Source: Enteropsectra breve
Lineage: Eukaryota; Microsporidia
DNA: 10,835 bases
NCBI GenBank assembly: GCA_024243835.1
Contig: JALPMN010000481.1
Location: forward strand, 1 to 10,835
Direction of reading: 5' to 3'
How positions within the stretch are numbered: the first letter of the stretch is position 1; the number at the start of each line of letters is the position of its first letter. Position numbers and translations under genes: made by a program. The notes beneath the pieces are model-generated. The model saw only the letters and a list, made by a program, of their open reading frames with translations. It was not told the origin of the DNA and did not search any database. Below are positions 1 through 7,483 of this stretch, piece after piece.

Positions 1-38
1 GGGGGGGGGGCGCCTCTAAAAAAGTTTGGGAACCACTG
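1..38. mobile_element. hAT-type DNA transposon, one terminal inverted repeat
   Basis: Read on the minus strand from base 38 inward, the sequence starts CAGTGGTTCCCAAACTTTTT and continues into AGAGGCG and a C run cut off by the window edge. CAGTGGTTC-CAAAC is the well-known terminal inverted repeat of many hAT elements, especially the Buster group. Only this end is visible, so I cannot say whether the element is autonomous, a deletion derivative or a MITE, nor which way its transposase would read. No second copy of the terminus was found by eye in the window, so the rest of the element lies before base 1. Confidence 0.85.
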
Positions 39-46
39 CTCTAGGT
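39..46. repeat. Presumed 8-bp target-site duplication of the hAT element
   Basis: The eight bases directly outside the terminus are CTCTAGGT. hAT elements duplicate 8 bp, and the Buster group prefers nnnTAnnn, which this octamer fits with TA at positions 4-5. The partner copy would lie before the window, so the duplication itself is inferred. Confidence 0.6.
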
Positions 47-628
47 TGTCGTACTAACAAACTTCAGATAGCTCAAATTAAGCTAAATCTCGTCGCTTGG
101 AAACTATTGCTGAAGACATATTCGTAACATATGCATTTGCTTGTTCTTAGGGCTGATTATATTTTTAGCACTTCTTTATAGAGGCTCTCTCGACCAAATG
201 GCTATCGGCATGCTCCTTATTTTAAGAGCATATAAACCGGCGAAAGCCAATATCACACTTTTTGTTTAATCTCATTAGACGAAAAGTTAAAAAATAAAAT
301 GTTAAATTCAAGGAGATCAGACATTACTTTAATTATATGATATACAACAATGGACTATAAATTGGCCAAGAAAAGGATGCATGTAAACAGGCTCGGCTTG
401 TGTGGCATCTATACTTGGAACAAGTGCAAATCATGATAAGGGTATTAAATTTAATATAATTGGTTAGATAGTTGTCGGTAAGCCAAGATCTATGATGACC
501 AAGGATTATTTATAACCAGTTTGCAAATGAACACTTTCAAATACTACATATCAATTTTACTAATGAATAGAATGAAGCTACAAGTGCAAAAAATAGTAAT
601 AGCTATTTATTTATACTGGAGACACCAT
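47..628. other. Gene-poor AT-rich stretch beside the transposon
   Basis: No convincing gene is visible here. A 28-codon plus-strand frame at 350-436 ends with a C-x7-C motif and is described in the findings, but it has no signal peptide and is too short to call. The far end, 590-628, is the 3' flank of the first membrane-protein gene. It carries a minus-strand AATAAA at 606-611, about 18-23 bases after the stop codon, as a possible polyadenylation signal. Confidence 0.5.
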
Positions 629-1003
629 TTATGTTGCCTCTTCTGCATTCTGAGACTTGTTCTTCTTTCCTATTGTAAACAGGCTATCAAATAGTGTAAA
701 AATGCTAGCAAATAGTGTAAAAATGCTGCTGAATACCCTGCCATTCTTTATTTTAGTAGTCCAAAGTTTTCTTAACCATGCCGGGCAAGAAAATTTAAAA
801 GGTCCAAATTTCTTGTTGGCAATCAAATATAGCTTATATAATGGTTCTCCAAAGATGCCAACCAGTATCACCAAACTATATATTGCTACAGCCCCACCAA
901 GCACAACCCATAGCGCAATTACTGGCCAGGTAAATGGAAATGTCCTTGAACGAAGTGTAGTTTCTACTATATTTTGAATCGTCTGTGTTTCAACGGTATT
1001 CAT
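629..1003 (-). CDS. Small single-pass membrane protein, paralog 1 (124 aa)
   Basis: The protein is of unknown function. It has a short polar N-terminus (MNTVETQTIQN...) and one strong hydrophobic segment at about residues 24-51 (WPVIALWVVLGGAVAIYSLV...). A basic, aromatic tail follows, with three 7-residue units (SIFTLFA, SIFTLFD, SLFTIGK) near residues 92-112, then a lysine-rich end. There is no typical cleaved signal peptide, so it is probably an anchored protein. The start is supported by CCCC two bases before the ATG, an AAAATTTTT tract just upstream, and near identity around the ATG with the paralog at 1399-1665. The C-terminal codons also align with that paralog, but here a TAA stop falls where the paralog has a glutamate codon. 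The reality of the gene is well supported; its role is not. Confidence 0.82.
   Translation of the reverse strand: MNTVETQTIQNIVETTLRSRTFPFTWPVIALWVVLGGAVAIYSLVILVGIFGEPLYKLYLIANKKFGPFKFSCPAWLRKLWTTKIKNGRVFSSIFTLFASIFTLFDSLFTIGKKNKSQNAEEAT
671..733 (-). repeat. Three tandem copies of a 21-bp in-frame repeat
   Basis: Units lie at 671-691, 692-712 and 713-733. The last two are nearly identical over 19 bases (CAAATAGTGTAAAAATGCT on the plus strand) and the first is degenerate. Because 21 is a multiple of three, each unit adds seven residues of the type S-[IL]-F-T-[LI]-x-x to the membrane protein tail. The tandem paralog does not contain it, so it is probably a lineage-specific expansion. Confidence 0.85.
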
Positions 1004-1022
1004 ATGGGGAATTAAAATTTTT
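1004..1022 (-). promoter_or_regulatory. CCC and AAATTT start signal of membrane-protein gene 1
   Basis: On the minus strand CCCC (1006-1009) ends two bases before the ATG, and AAAAATTTT (1014-1022) lies just upstream. This is the arrangement reported for microsporidian genes, where transcription starts very close to the start codon. Confidence 0.6.
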
Positions 1023-1398
1023 ATTTATCGATATAAATTAATTATGTAAAATGAACACGTTTGGATCAATGAGACTGATTTTCTTAGTTAATCACCAAAA
1101 TCATAAAAGTAAATTAAAATCCCACAACATTGATTCTAAAATAAAACCACAAAAGTTATTTTTATTCAAAAAATGATATTGAGCGCGACATTGATAGAAA
1201 AGATACAGTGTTATCATAAGCTCGCTCATTTAAATGAAGAATAGTGCTTAACTCTTGCCCGTTACTAACTCTGACGCACAGTTTCATCATTGAGCTTGTA
1301 TGGCCTCATTGACAAAATTGTAAAAAAAATTTTCTGCGAAGTACTAGCCAAAAAAATTTAAGCACATATGATAAAATAGTAAAAATTATTTAATTATA
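1023..1398. other. Intergenic spacer between the two membrane-protein genes
   Basis: This AT-rich DNA has no credible reading frame on either strand. The part next to 1398 (from about 1373) is about 75 percent similar to the 3' flank of paralog 1 (from about 590), so the duplicated unit included the downstream flank. Confidence 0.5.
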
Positions 1399-1665
1399 CT
1401 AGGGCATCATTTCTATTGCCTCAGGTGTGGGTTGAATTCTCCTCTGCCATCTCTTAGGACTAATTATACCAAAGAATTTTCCTGTACGCAGAACTCCATC
1501 ATCGTAACATACAATACAATAACGTAAAATAAAATTCAGCAAGTAAATGAAAACTAGAAGAGGGATGAGCCAAACGACAATTCTAACTGGGACTGGTAGT
1601 GAGGATATATCAAAACTAATAGCTTCTGTAGTGTTTTGGAGCGTCTGTGTTTCAACGGTAGTCAT
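1399..1665 (-). CDS. Small single-pass membrane protein, paralog 2 (88 aa)
   Basis: This is an unknown protein and the tandem paralog of the gene at 629-1003. The N-terminus MTTVETQTLQN matches the other copy at 9 of 11 residues, allowing for the I/L change. One hydrophobic segment at about residues 24-52 (VPVRIVVWLIPLLVFIYLLN...) is followed by a short basic tail with K-F-F-G-I-I-S-P-K-R-W, which loosely matches the KKFGPFKF region of paralog 1. The tail lacks the 7-residue repeats. CCCCC lies two bases before the ATG with AAATTT tracts upstream. The DNA from 19 bases inside the start codon region to the C run is 29 of 30 identical to paralog 1, which fixes the start of both genes. Confidence 0.85.
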   Translation of the reverse strand: MTTVETQTLQNTTEAISFDISSLPVPVRIVVWLIPLLVFIYLLNFILRYCIVCYDDGVLRTGKFFGIISPKRWQRRIQPTPEAIEMMP

Positions 1666-1696
1666 ATGGGGGATTGAAAAATTTTTTAAAAATTTT
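1666..1696 (-). promoter_or_regulatory. CCC and AAATTT start signal of membrane-protein gene 2
   Basis: CCCCC (1668-1672, minus strand) ends two bases before the ATG. Alternating A and T runs, including AAATTTTT, follow upstream. The arrangement is the same as for paralog 1, so the promoter was duplicated with the coding start. Confidence 0.6.
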
Positions 1697-2176
1697 ATAT
1701 ATATAACGATATTATTTAAAGATATACTAGTTTCTCTAAAATATAAGAACTGGTCTTATTTTCGAGAAAAGCATCTTTTTTCGAAGTTTTAATAAAAGGA
1801 CGCCGGGTGATCAAAGCGATTCCCTCGATTTGGCCAATTTATCAGTGATGGGTGATATGATCACTATTTTACAAATATTTAAAAGGTTTAGAATTCTAAA
1901 CGATGTCTGATGATGACCAATGGAATAAATTATTAAGTAAAGTGTTTTCGTCTATATTAACAAAGCAGTAAGCCTTTAATGTACGGGAAGAATAAAAATT
2001 GGACTTTTGCAAAAAAAAGAAGAGAAAGCTTTACGCTCAGTGCAATCAACTTGCAGCACCTTTTAATGGCTAACTAACGCCATTTATGATGAAAATTGTT
2101 TTCGCTAAACTTTGCTTGGTTTGATCTAAAAGCTTGTTAGAAAAAGAACGAATTTAATTAATATTTTAATATCCTC
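1697..2176. other. Spacer with a 16-bp palindrome and a 22-codon plus-strand frame
   Basis: There is no confident gene here. A perfect 16-bp palindrome GTTTAGAATTCTAAAC lies at 1886-1901. One base later a plus-strand ATG (1903) opens a 22-codon frame, MSDDDQWNKLLSKVF and so on, closed by TAA at 1969-1971. The same frame stays open on both sides of a second TAA (1993-1995) until about 2091, with a lysine-rich stretch. It may be a small gene, a decayed gene or chance. On the minus strand, ATTAAA motifs just after the stop of the 744-aa gene may serve polyadenylation. Confidence 0.35.
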
Positions 2177-4411
2177 TTACAGATGTATTGACCTCAAAGC
2201 ATTATCATCGCCAACATCATAGAGTATTTCTTCAAAAGATAATCTGCTGAATGCATTACCACTGTCGATGGAAGAGTTCCTATTTTTGCATAATTCAATG
2301 AATTTGTTTTGAGCGTTACATGCTTCCATTTTTGATGATTCCTGCCGTCTTACCTTTACTTTAAGTTTGACATTATTCTCTTTGTTCACAATTAGTTCAT
2401 CAAACAGCCAGTAAATTGCAGATGTTGAGTCTTTTTCGTGACGGTGTATCTTTTTTCCATACAGCATTGTTTTCGCATCGACGTTCAGTATAAGATTTAG
2501 CCCTCTGTTTGGCAGTTTTACTTCACCTAAATTTAAATCCTCAAGCAATGGCCAGTCTTCACCATTTATAATAATCTCAAGCATTTCAATTGTTGAATCT
2601 TCTTTAATAGCTTTTGTAACAAAGTCTCTTATAATCGATGATACAGCATTTTCAAGTTGCACAATTAAATGTGTAAATTTACTTCCTGTTAAAAACTCAG
2701 AGGGATCAATAACTGTAGAGGTGGCCTTTGCTAGCATATAGTGTTGGCTATGCTGTGTAGATGCTTGCATTGACAATTGCATCGCTACAGCTACAGGCCT
2801 CATGTAATAAACAGTGCCAATGCTTAGCTTATGATTAAGTTTTACAGCATTGTTCAAGCTTCCATCAACGAAATATTCCTTTAGCTGCTCAGAATATAGT
2901 TCATCCGCTTCTGACAAAACATAATTTGCCCCATATAGTCGGTTATAAACTGTTGCTTCTTCGAGTTTAATTTTCTTTGTTATTTGCGAGAAAAGCTGCA
3001 CAGCCCGACAATGCCCAATAAAATGACCAATGCTTTGTTTGAGGGGGCACTCTGTGCTAAAGAGCCTATGTATTACCAAATAATCAACCTTTCCACAATT
3101 GCCCATCGCTCCAAATTTTCTTAATCTCTTTTTTTGCAGTCTTGGAATAAATTCTTGAGGAAATTCATTGAATCCCTGAATGAATAATGAGTTAAGACCG
3201 TCCAGTTTTTCTAACACAACGTTGACTATCGTGACAAAAAGGCTATTCAAATAACCTTCCGTTTCCTTAGCTGTCGGCAGAGTTTTATAGTGTGGAAGCA
3301 TATTGTAAATATAAACTTCTTGCAGCCCTGTGAGTATCTCAATAAAATCAATGTAGTAATAGGAATCTTGAACAATAGAATTACTGATAAATTTGTTGGA
3401 TACTTCTTTAGTATGGAAGACAAAACCATCAAAATATGGCAAAAGTATGTCTAATCTTCTATTCTCCACGATTTTGTTTATTGAGTTAAGCTCTGTAATG
3501 AGATCTAATCTCTCAGAAGGTCCTGGTATATCATTCTTATGATTGAAGACTATTACTTTGCATTTTTCACGATAGTGCGCTTCATATGCAAAATATCTAG
3601 ATTCAGAACATAAAAACATACCGCTAACACACTCATCATCCATTTCTATCTCCAGCAAGCGGATATAACTTAGCAAGGGGTTTCCGAAATTTCTTATAGC
3701 AGAAATAGCTTTATCTTCCTTATCCTCAAAATACGTATTATTTGACTTGAGTAAAGCCCTGTATCTAGACAGAAGCCCAGCCTTTTTAAGGAGATACACA
3801 AAATTAATGCAAAAAAGATCGATTACCTTTATATGTAAATGCTGCGGCTTGCCGTTTCTATTAATAAAAACATCAACTTTCTTTTTCTTGTTAATCTGGA
3901 GATCTGCAGAGGCCTCTAGAATATCTATCACCTGGTTGTCGTCTAGCTGAACATTCAGCTCACTGCACCAGACAGATGTTAACTGGCATATAAAATTGAC
4001 TAAAACATGCCCATGCGGAATATCCACATTTAAGTATTTTGGAAGCTTGGATGGCTTCTTCAAAAATTTACTGAACCCATTTTCTTCCAGCTTTTCTGCC
4101 AAGAGGCTCACATGCTCTTTGTAGGTATCATTTGTGCTTCGGCTGATACTTCCCAACGCATCCTCGTAAGCTTCTTGCATTTCGATCAATGGCTCATTTG
4201 CAGTTGCAAAATCATCGCTCTGGGTAGGTAGAGCTTTTACTGCCCTCTCGACATAATCAAATTTAAGAAGATCTCGCAAGTCAAAACTGGCAACCATGTC
4301 CTCTGTACGTACTCCTATCCGAAAAAGATCTTCAAGCAAACGCGTGTTACCACAGTTTTCAAACTTTGCTATACCGGTACATGAGAAAAGCTGCTCTAAA
4401 AACTTTTTCAT
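2177..4411 (-). CDS. Large soluble protein of unknown function, weakly leucine-rich-repeat-like (744 aa)
   Basis: This is by far the longest frame, uninterrupted for 744 codons and certainly a gene, but I do not recognise the family. The frame extends four codons upstream to a TTG, but the ATG at 4411 is the sensible start: GCCCTC directly precedes it and CAAATTTTTT lies 10-20 bases upstream, the microsporidian start pattern. No signal peptide or membrane segment is visible. The N-terminal third is acidic and helical in character. A KKKK cluster lies near residue 177 and a basic QKKRLRK cluster near residue 426. Stretches such as LTGLQEVYIYNMLP (about 360-373), LEKLDGLNSLFIQGF (about 400-414) and LPLLEDLNL-type sequence (about 621-636) resemble degenerate leucine-rich repeats, which would suggest protein binding. 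That reading is inference. Several ATTAAA motifs follow the TAA. Confidence 0.97.
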   Translation of the reverse strand: MKKFLEQLFSCTGIAKFENCGNTRLLEDLFRIGVRTEDMVASFDLRDLLKFDYVERAVKALPTQSDDFATANEPLIEMQEAYEDALGSISRSTNDTYKEHVSLLAEKLEENGFSKFLKKPSKLPKYLNVDIPHGHVLVNFICQLTSVWCSELNVQLDDNQVIDILEASADLQINKKKKVDVFINRNGKPQHLHIKVIDLFCINFVYLLKKAGLLSRYRALLKSNNTYFEDKEDKAISAIRNFGNPLLSYIRLLEIEMDDECVSGMFLCSESRYFAYEAHYREKCKVIVFNHKNDIPGPSERLDLITELNSINKIVENRRLDILLPYFDGFVFHTKEVSNKFISNSIVQDSYYYIDFIEILTGLQEVYIYNMLPHYKTLPTAKETEGYLNSLFVTIVNVVLEKLDGLNSLFIQGFNEFPQEFIPRLQKKRLRKFGAMGNCGKVDYLVIHRLFSTECPLKQSIGHFIGHCRAVQLFSQITKKIKLEEATVYNRLYGANYVLSEADELYSEQLKEYFVDGSLNNAVKLNHKLSIGTVYYMRPVAVAMQLSMQASTQHSQHYMLAKATSTVIDPSEFLTGSKFTHLIVQLENAVSSIIRDFVTKAIKEDSTIEMLEIIINGEDWPLLEDLNLGEVKLPNRGLNLILNVDAKTMLYGKKIHRHEKDSTSAIYWLFDELIVNKENNVKLKVKVRRQESSKMEACNAQNKFIELCKNRNSSIDSGNAFSRLSFEEILYDVGDDNALRSIHL

Positions 4412-4430
4412 GAGGGCAATCAAAAAATTT
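4412..4430 (-). promoter_or_regulatory. CCC and AAATTT start signal deciding the start of the 744-aa protein
   Basis: Minus-strand CCC (4414-4416) sits two bases before the ATG at 4409-4411, with AAATTTTTT (4422-4430) just upstream. The signal falls between the ATG and the upstream TTG codon, so it would lie inside the coding region if the longer frame were used. Confidence 0.6.
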
Positions 4431-5135
4431 GTTTATATACTAGAAATATTGATTTACTGAACAGATTATTGTATGTGGTTTCTGATTATCTCAAATAGCT
4501 ATTTAATAATAAGCTTGATTTTTAAATCATCCATTTGCAATGAAAATCGCTGCTCAATTCGTTATTACAAAAAATATCAGAAAATATTTTAATTTAATTT
4601 CTCGGTATTTGAAAGGAAGCCCAGAGATTTGGTCTTGTGAATACTCGCCCTCTCAAATCCACACAGATCATAAAGTGATACAACTATGCATTAGGGAGTC
4701 TATGTAAGTAAAAGGCTTCTTTCTATTTTATGACATAAATTTGCAATATAAAAAATTTACCACTTCTCTATGCAAATACACAGATATGTGATTTTGTCTT
4801 CATCAAATCTTTGATTGCTGAATTGCTCACATTCTTTAATATCTTAGATAATTGCCCTCCATGAAATGTATAGTAATCATATTATGATGCAAAAGGTAAA
4901 TTTATGCCTTTTTACATCATGCTTCTACTCAAGGAAAATATAAAACGTTTGGTACACAAGTAGAATTCTTTAAAGGCATGAAAGACTTCATATTAGTTTT
5001 AACGTAGATAAACAAGGTTTATTGTTAAGAAATTTAGAGTTAACTAATATGAAATCCTACCATGCGCGAGTGGAAAACCAAAGCCTCTTTATTACTCTAT
5101 ATACATAAAAAAGCAACATTTTTACCCAAGATTGA
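4431..5135. other. AT-rich gene-poor stretch
   Basis: I see no credible gene. The longest open stretches are of the size expected by chance at this base composition, and none combines an ATG with a start signal, a signal peptide or a recognisable motif. Confidence 0.5.
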
Positions 5136-5992
5136 ACAATCAAGATCCGAGACCCAGTTGCCATCTGTGAATCTCTTGCCTGCTGCTCGATGTTTAGCAA
5201 GGCACATGCCAAAGTACATCTGGATGAATAAAGCCAGCTTTTAAAAGAAGTAAATAGCTGTGTGCCGATAAGTGTATTTTTACATGGAGCAGAAGCATTT
5301 GAAGGCTGCATCGACAGCAAGGGTAACTCTAAATATTTGGGCAAATGATTAATGAAATGTTAATGAATAGTATGCCAGGCCAACTCTATTCTTTACTTTC
5401 ATATTAGTTATGCCAGGGATGACGATGAATCTGCTAAGTTTTCCCGTAGCAATCTGCTTTTTTGATTTGTGCGAATTTACATATTTTTTACAACGTGGAT
5501 GAAAGTGGGAACATCATTGCGATTGATCCCACTCTATCTAGGAGAATTTTGAGACACATTTTTGATCTGGAGCGTTTTTCAGGCTCGCCTATGCCTTTCA
5601 GTCTTATATTTTTGGCAAAACACTGGGCCCAGTCTCTTGTTCCAAATATCTGTGATTCTACAGTTAGACTATGTGATTTAACTAAGTTCATATGCTTTTT
5701 TCGAGGCTGCACTTGTTAAAATGAAAAATTCTCGGCCGAAAGAGGTGATTGGAGTGACTAAACGCACCATTGGTGCTAAGAGACTATTTTTGTCGGACAA
5801 AATAAAGTGTTTCTTTTATATGTTAGTTAGGATCAGATACTGCAAACAAGATGATTTAGCAGCATTAAAATTATGAAACAATTGCTAGAATCGGCTTTTT
5901 TATTCCAGAAGATTTTGGAATACAACATCTACCAGGCTTTAGTTGGAGCATTGAACAAGAACCCGAAATGACACTAGAAGCTACACTGCAAT
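5136..5992 (+). pseudogene. Possible decayed gene, several frames, function unknown
   Basis: Frame 3 from 5136 is open to 5348 apart from one TAA (5229-5231), with stretches such as SVFLHGAEAFEGCIDSKG. Further open segments follow in other frames. 5462-5719 holds YNVDESGNIIAIDPTLSRR. 5721-5873 begins MKNSRPKEVIGVTKRT. A last segment ending TAA near 5992 holds IPEDFGIQHLPGFSWSIEQ. The GC content near 5161-5220 is about 48 percent, well above the spacer average. Together these could be a gene of about 285 codons broken by frameshifts and a stop. The caution is strong: each piece is no longer than chance frames in such DNA, no family is recognised, and minus-strand frames overlap. Confidence 0.25.
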
Positions 5993-6101
5993 AAATAGAA
6001 CAAACAATTGAGCCTTCACTCATATACTTTAAACATAAATGAAAAGAATCTTGCTGTCAGATTTTCTACATAAAGGTTTAATCGAAGGGGGCCGTTCGTG
6101 C

Positions 6102-6326
6102 TCAATCCTCAGCCTTAAACAAGCCGCATATTTCCTCTTTTAGCTTGCATCGCGCATATCCATTAGACCGCGGGCATCCTTTAGCAAAAAGACTGTTGCA
6201 CATCGAAACCAGGGCCTGTATTTTTTCTTCGCGAATTAACACCGCACTTGCAACCGAGGCGAGTATAGCTAGGCACAGCACAAATACGATTGCGAATTTC
6301 ATTGTCATTGAGCATACGGGCAGCAT
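6102..6326 (-). CDS. Small secreted four-cysteine protein, family member 1 (74 aa)
   Basis: This is a secreted peptide of unknown function. A hydrophobic signal peptide (MKFAIVFVLCLAILASVASA) ends in a good A-S-A cleavage site at residues 26-28. The mature part is about 46 residues, with cysteines at 43, 51, 60 and 67 (C-x7-C-x8-C-x6-C) and a charged helix-like segment before the first. The same spacing occurs in the genes at 7484-7693 and 8567-8791. The first ATG is preferred because CCC lies four bases upstream and because it puts the first cysteine 42 residues from the start, as in member 2. ATGs at residues 7 and 9 are possible alternatives. ATTAAA lies about 20 bases after the stop. The even number of cysteines suggests two disulphides in the secretory pathway; a host-directed role is conjecture. 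Confidence 0.78.
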   Translation of the reverse strand: MLPVCSMTMKFAIVFVLCLAILASVASAVLIREEKIQALVSMCNSLFAKGCPRSNGYARCKLKEEICGLFKAED

Positions 6327-6360
6327 ATAAGGGTCTTGGCTGATTTACATTAAAAATTTT
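6327..6360 (-). promoter_or_regulatory. CCC and AAATTT start signal of secreted protein 1
   Basis: Minus-strand CCC (6331-6333) is four bases before the ATG, and AAAATTTTT (6352-6360) is about 25-34 bases upstream. It is a looser version of the signal at the three larger genes. Confidence 0.45.
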
Positions 6361-7483
6361 ATTTTTGATCATTAATTTTAATTAATCAGAACGAGACATT
6401 GCAGTATGGCAAGACACTATGTTTATGGCATTTTTATCCAATATATATACATAGAAATGATTTATTACACCGCTTACAAGAATATTGCTCGGATCGCTGT
6501 TTATGAACAGCCCATTTCAGCAAATATTTTAAAGTTTTAAGGTCTGAAATTTAGCCTTATTTGGCATGCAAGAGCACACAGAAATATTTCGGTGTTCTCT
6601 CTTTTTTTAGGAGTTTTTCTAAACAACGTTATTAAGCTGTTTAGTTATCGTTTATCTAAGGTTTGCAAGCAATCTAAAGAAAAACTGCATTTTAGGTTGT
6701 AAAGTTTTATATTCTTTGGTGTCACAGAGTGTGAAAAAATCATCTGATCAAAGGAGTTGATAGTTTCATGCATATCTTACAAGCCGTCTTAGGTGAATGC
6801 CATTTGCTCTTTAATAAGAACAACAATCTTAGCGCCAGGAAGCGGAAGATCGCTTTGGCATTATTAAATCGATTGCAGCATATGTTAATTTAGATACTTC
6901 AATTTTTGAAACTAAACGCGTCTGGCACTGACCCTTTTTATTTGGAAAAAATAAACTTTGATCGCTGGTGCAAATAAACGAGAATTCTAAAAAAGCTCTG
7001 GGGCAAAACGTTTTTTAGTGCATGAAAGAAAACAGTGGTCTTTTTAAGAAATGCATAATAGATTCTCGCTATTCTTATGCTATAAAACAAGATGCAAATA
7101 ACCTTTATATTGACAGCGAATACTTGCAAGCGCCTGCTGAACGGTTTAAAACAGAAAAATATACTGCTTCCTTGAAACTAGACTTTGGCAAGATTGCATT
7201 ATTCTGCAAAATTAAAGTGGCACGTGCATTATTAAAACGTTGTAATTAATGGCTCTCTAGATAAGTTTCCTACTTTTGGAGCGTATAAAATAGTAAGTGG
7301 CAGCATTCTATAGTTTATGCGAAGCAGGCACAAGCAATATAAACTAACTTAAAATTTAATGTTTTGCTTTCATAAGCAACCTATCTGATCAATAGAACTC
7401 CGAGATATTGCATTATTGAATACTGTGCATATAGAATCAAGAACTTTAGGAACGAACAACATTTTTACATTATTTTAATCATC
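6361..7483. other. Long spacer with a possible decayed plus-strand gene at 6735-7249
   Basis: No intact gene is supported. On the plus strand, a frame open from 6735 to 6893 holds ILQAVLGECHLLFNKNNN. An overlapping frame holds AEDRFGIIKSIAAYVNLDTS. A 75-codon frame from ATG 7022 to 7249 ends FCKIKVARALLKRCN. They follow one another in order, with in-frame stops between them at 6929-6931 and 7016-7018, as a gene decayed by stops and frameshifts would look. Frames of this length also arise by chance here, and no start signal precedes the ATG. Confidence 0.22.

Noticed and set aside
657..977. Plus-strand frame of 106 codons
   Set aside because: It is the antisense shadow of the membrane-protein gene at 629-1003, whose start signal and paralog support the minus strand.
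1547..1792. Plus-strand frame of 81 codons
   Set aside because: It overlaps the start and promoter of the minus-strand membrane-protein gene and has no start signal of its own.
3247..3950. Short frames inside the 744-aa gene on both strands
   Set aside because: They are shadows of an uninterrupted 744-codon gene.
5057..5344. Minus-strand frame of 95 codons
   Set aside because: It begins at a TTG. The first ATG gives about 84 residues with no signal peptide, conserved motif or convincing start signal, and the plus strand of the same DNA looks at least as coding-like.
5488..5712. Minus-strand frame resembling the helix-turn-helix of pogo/Tigger transposases (FGTRDWAQCFAKN)
   Set aside because: The resemblance covers under 20 residues, has no catalytic domain after it, and the plus-strand frame over the same bases is as plausible.
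6145..6372. Two alternative frames over secreted gene 1
   Set aside because: Neither has a signal peptide or the four-cysteine spacing; both are shadows of the 74-aa gene.
7031..7045. CAGTGGTC as a second hAT terminus
   Set aside because: Only about eight bases match the terminus; the CCCAAAC part and a flanking duplication are missing.
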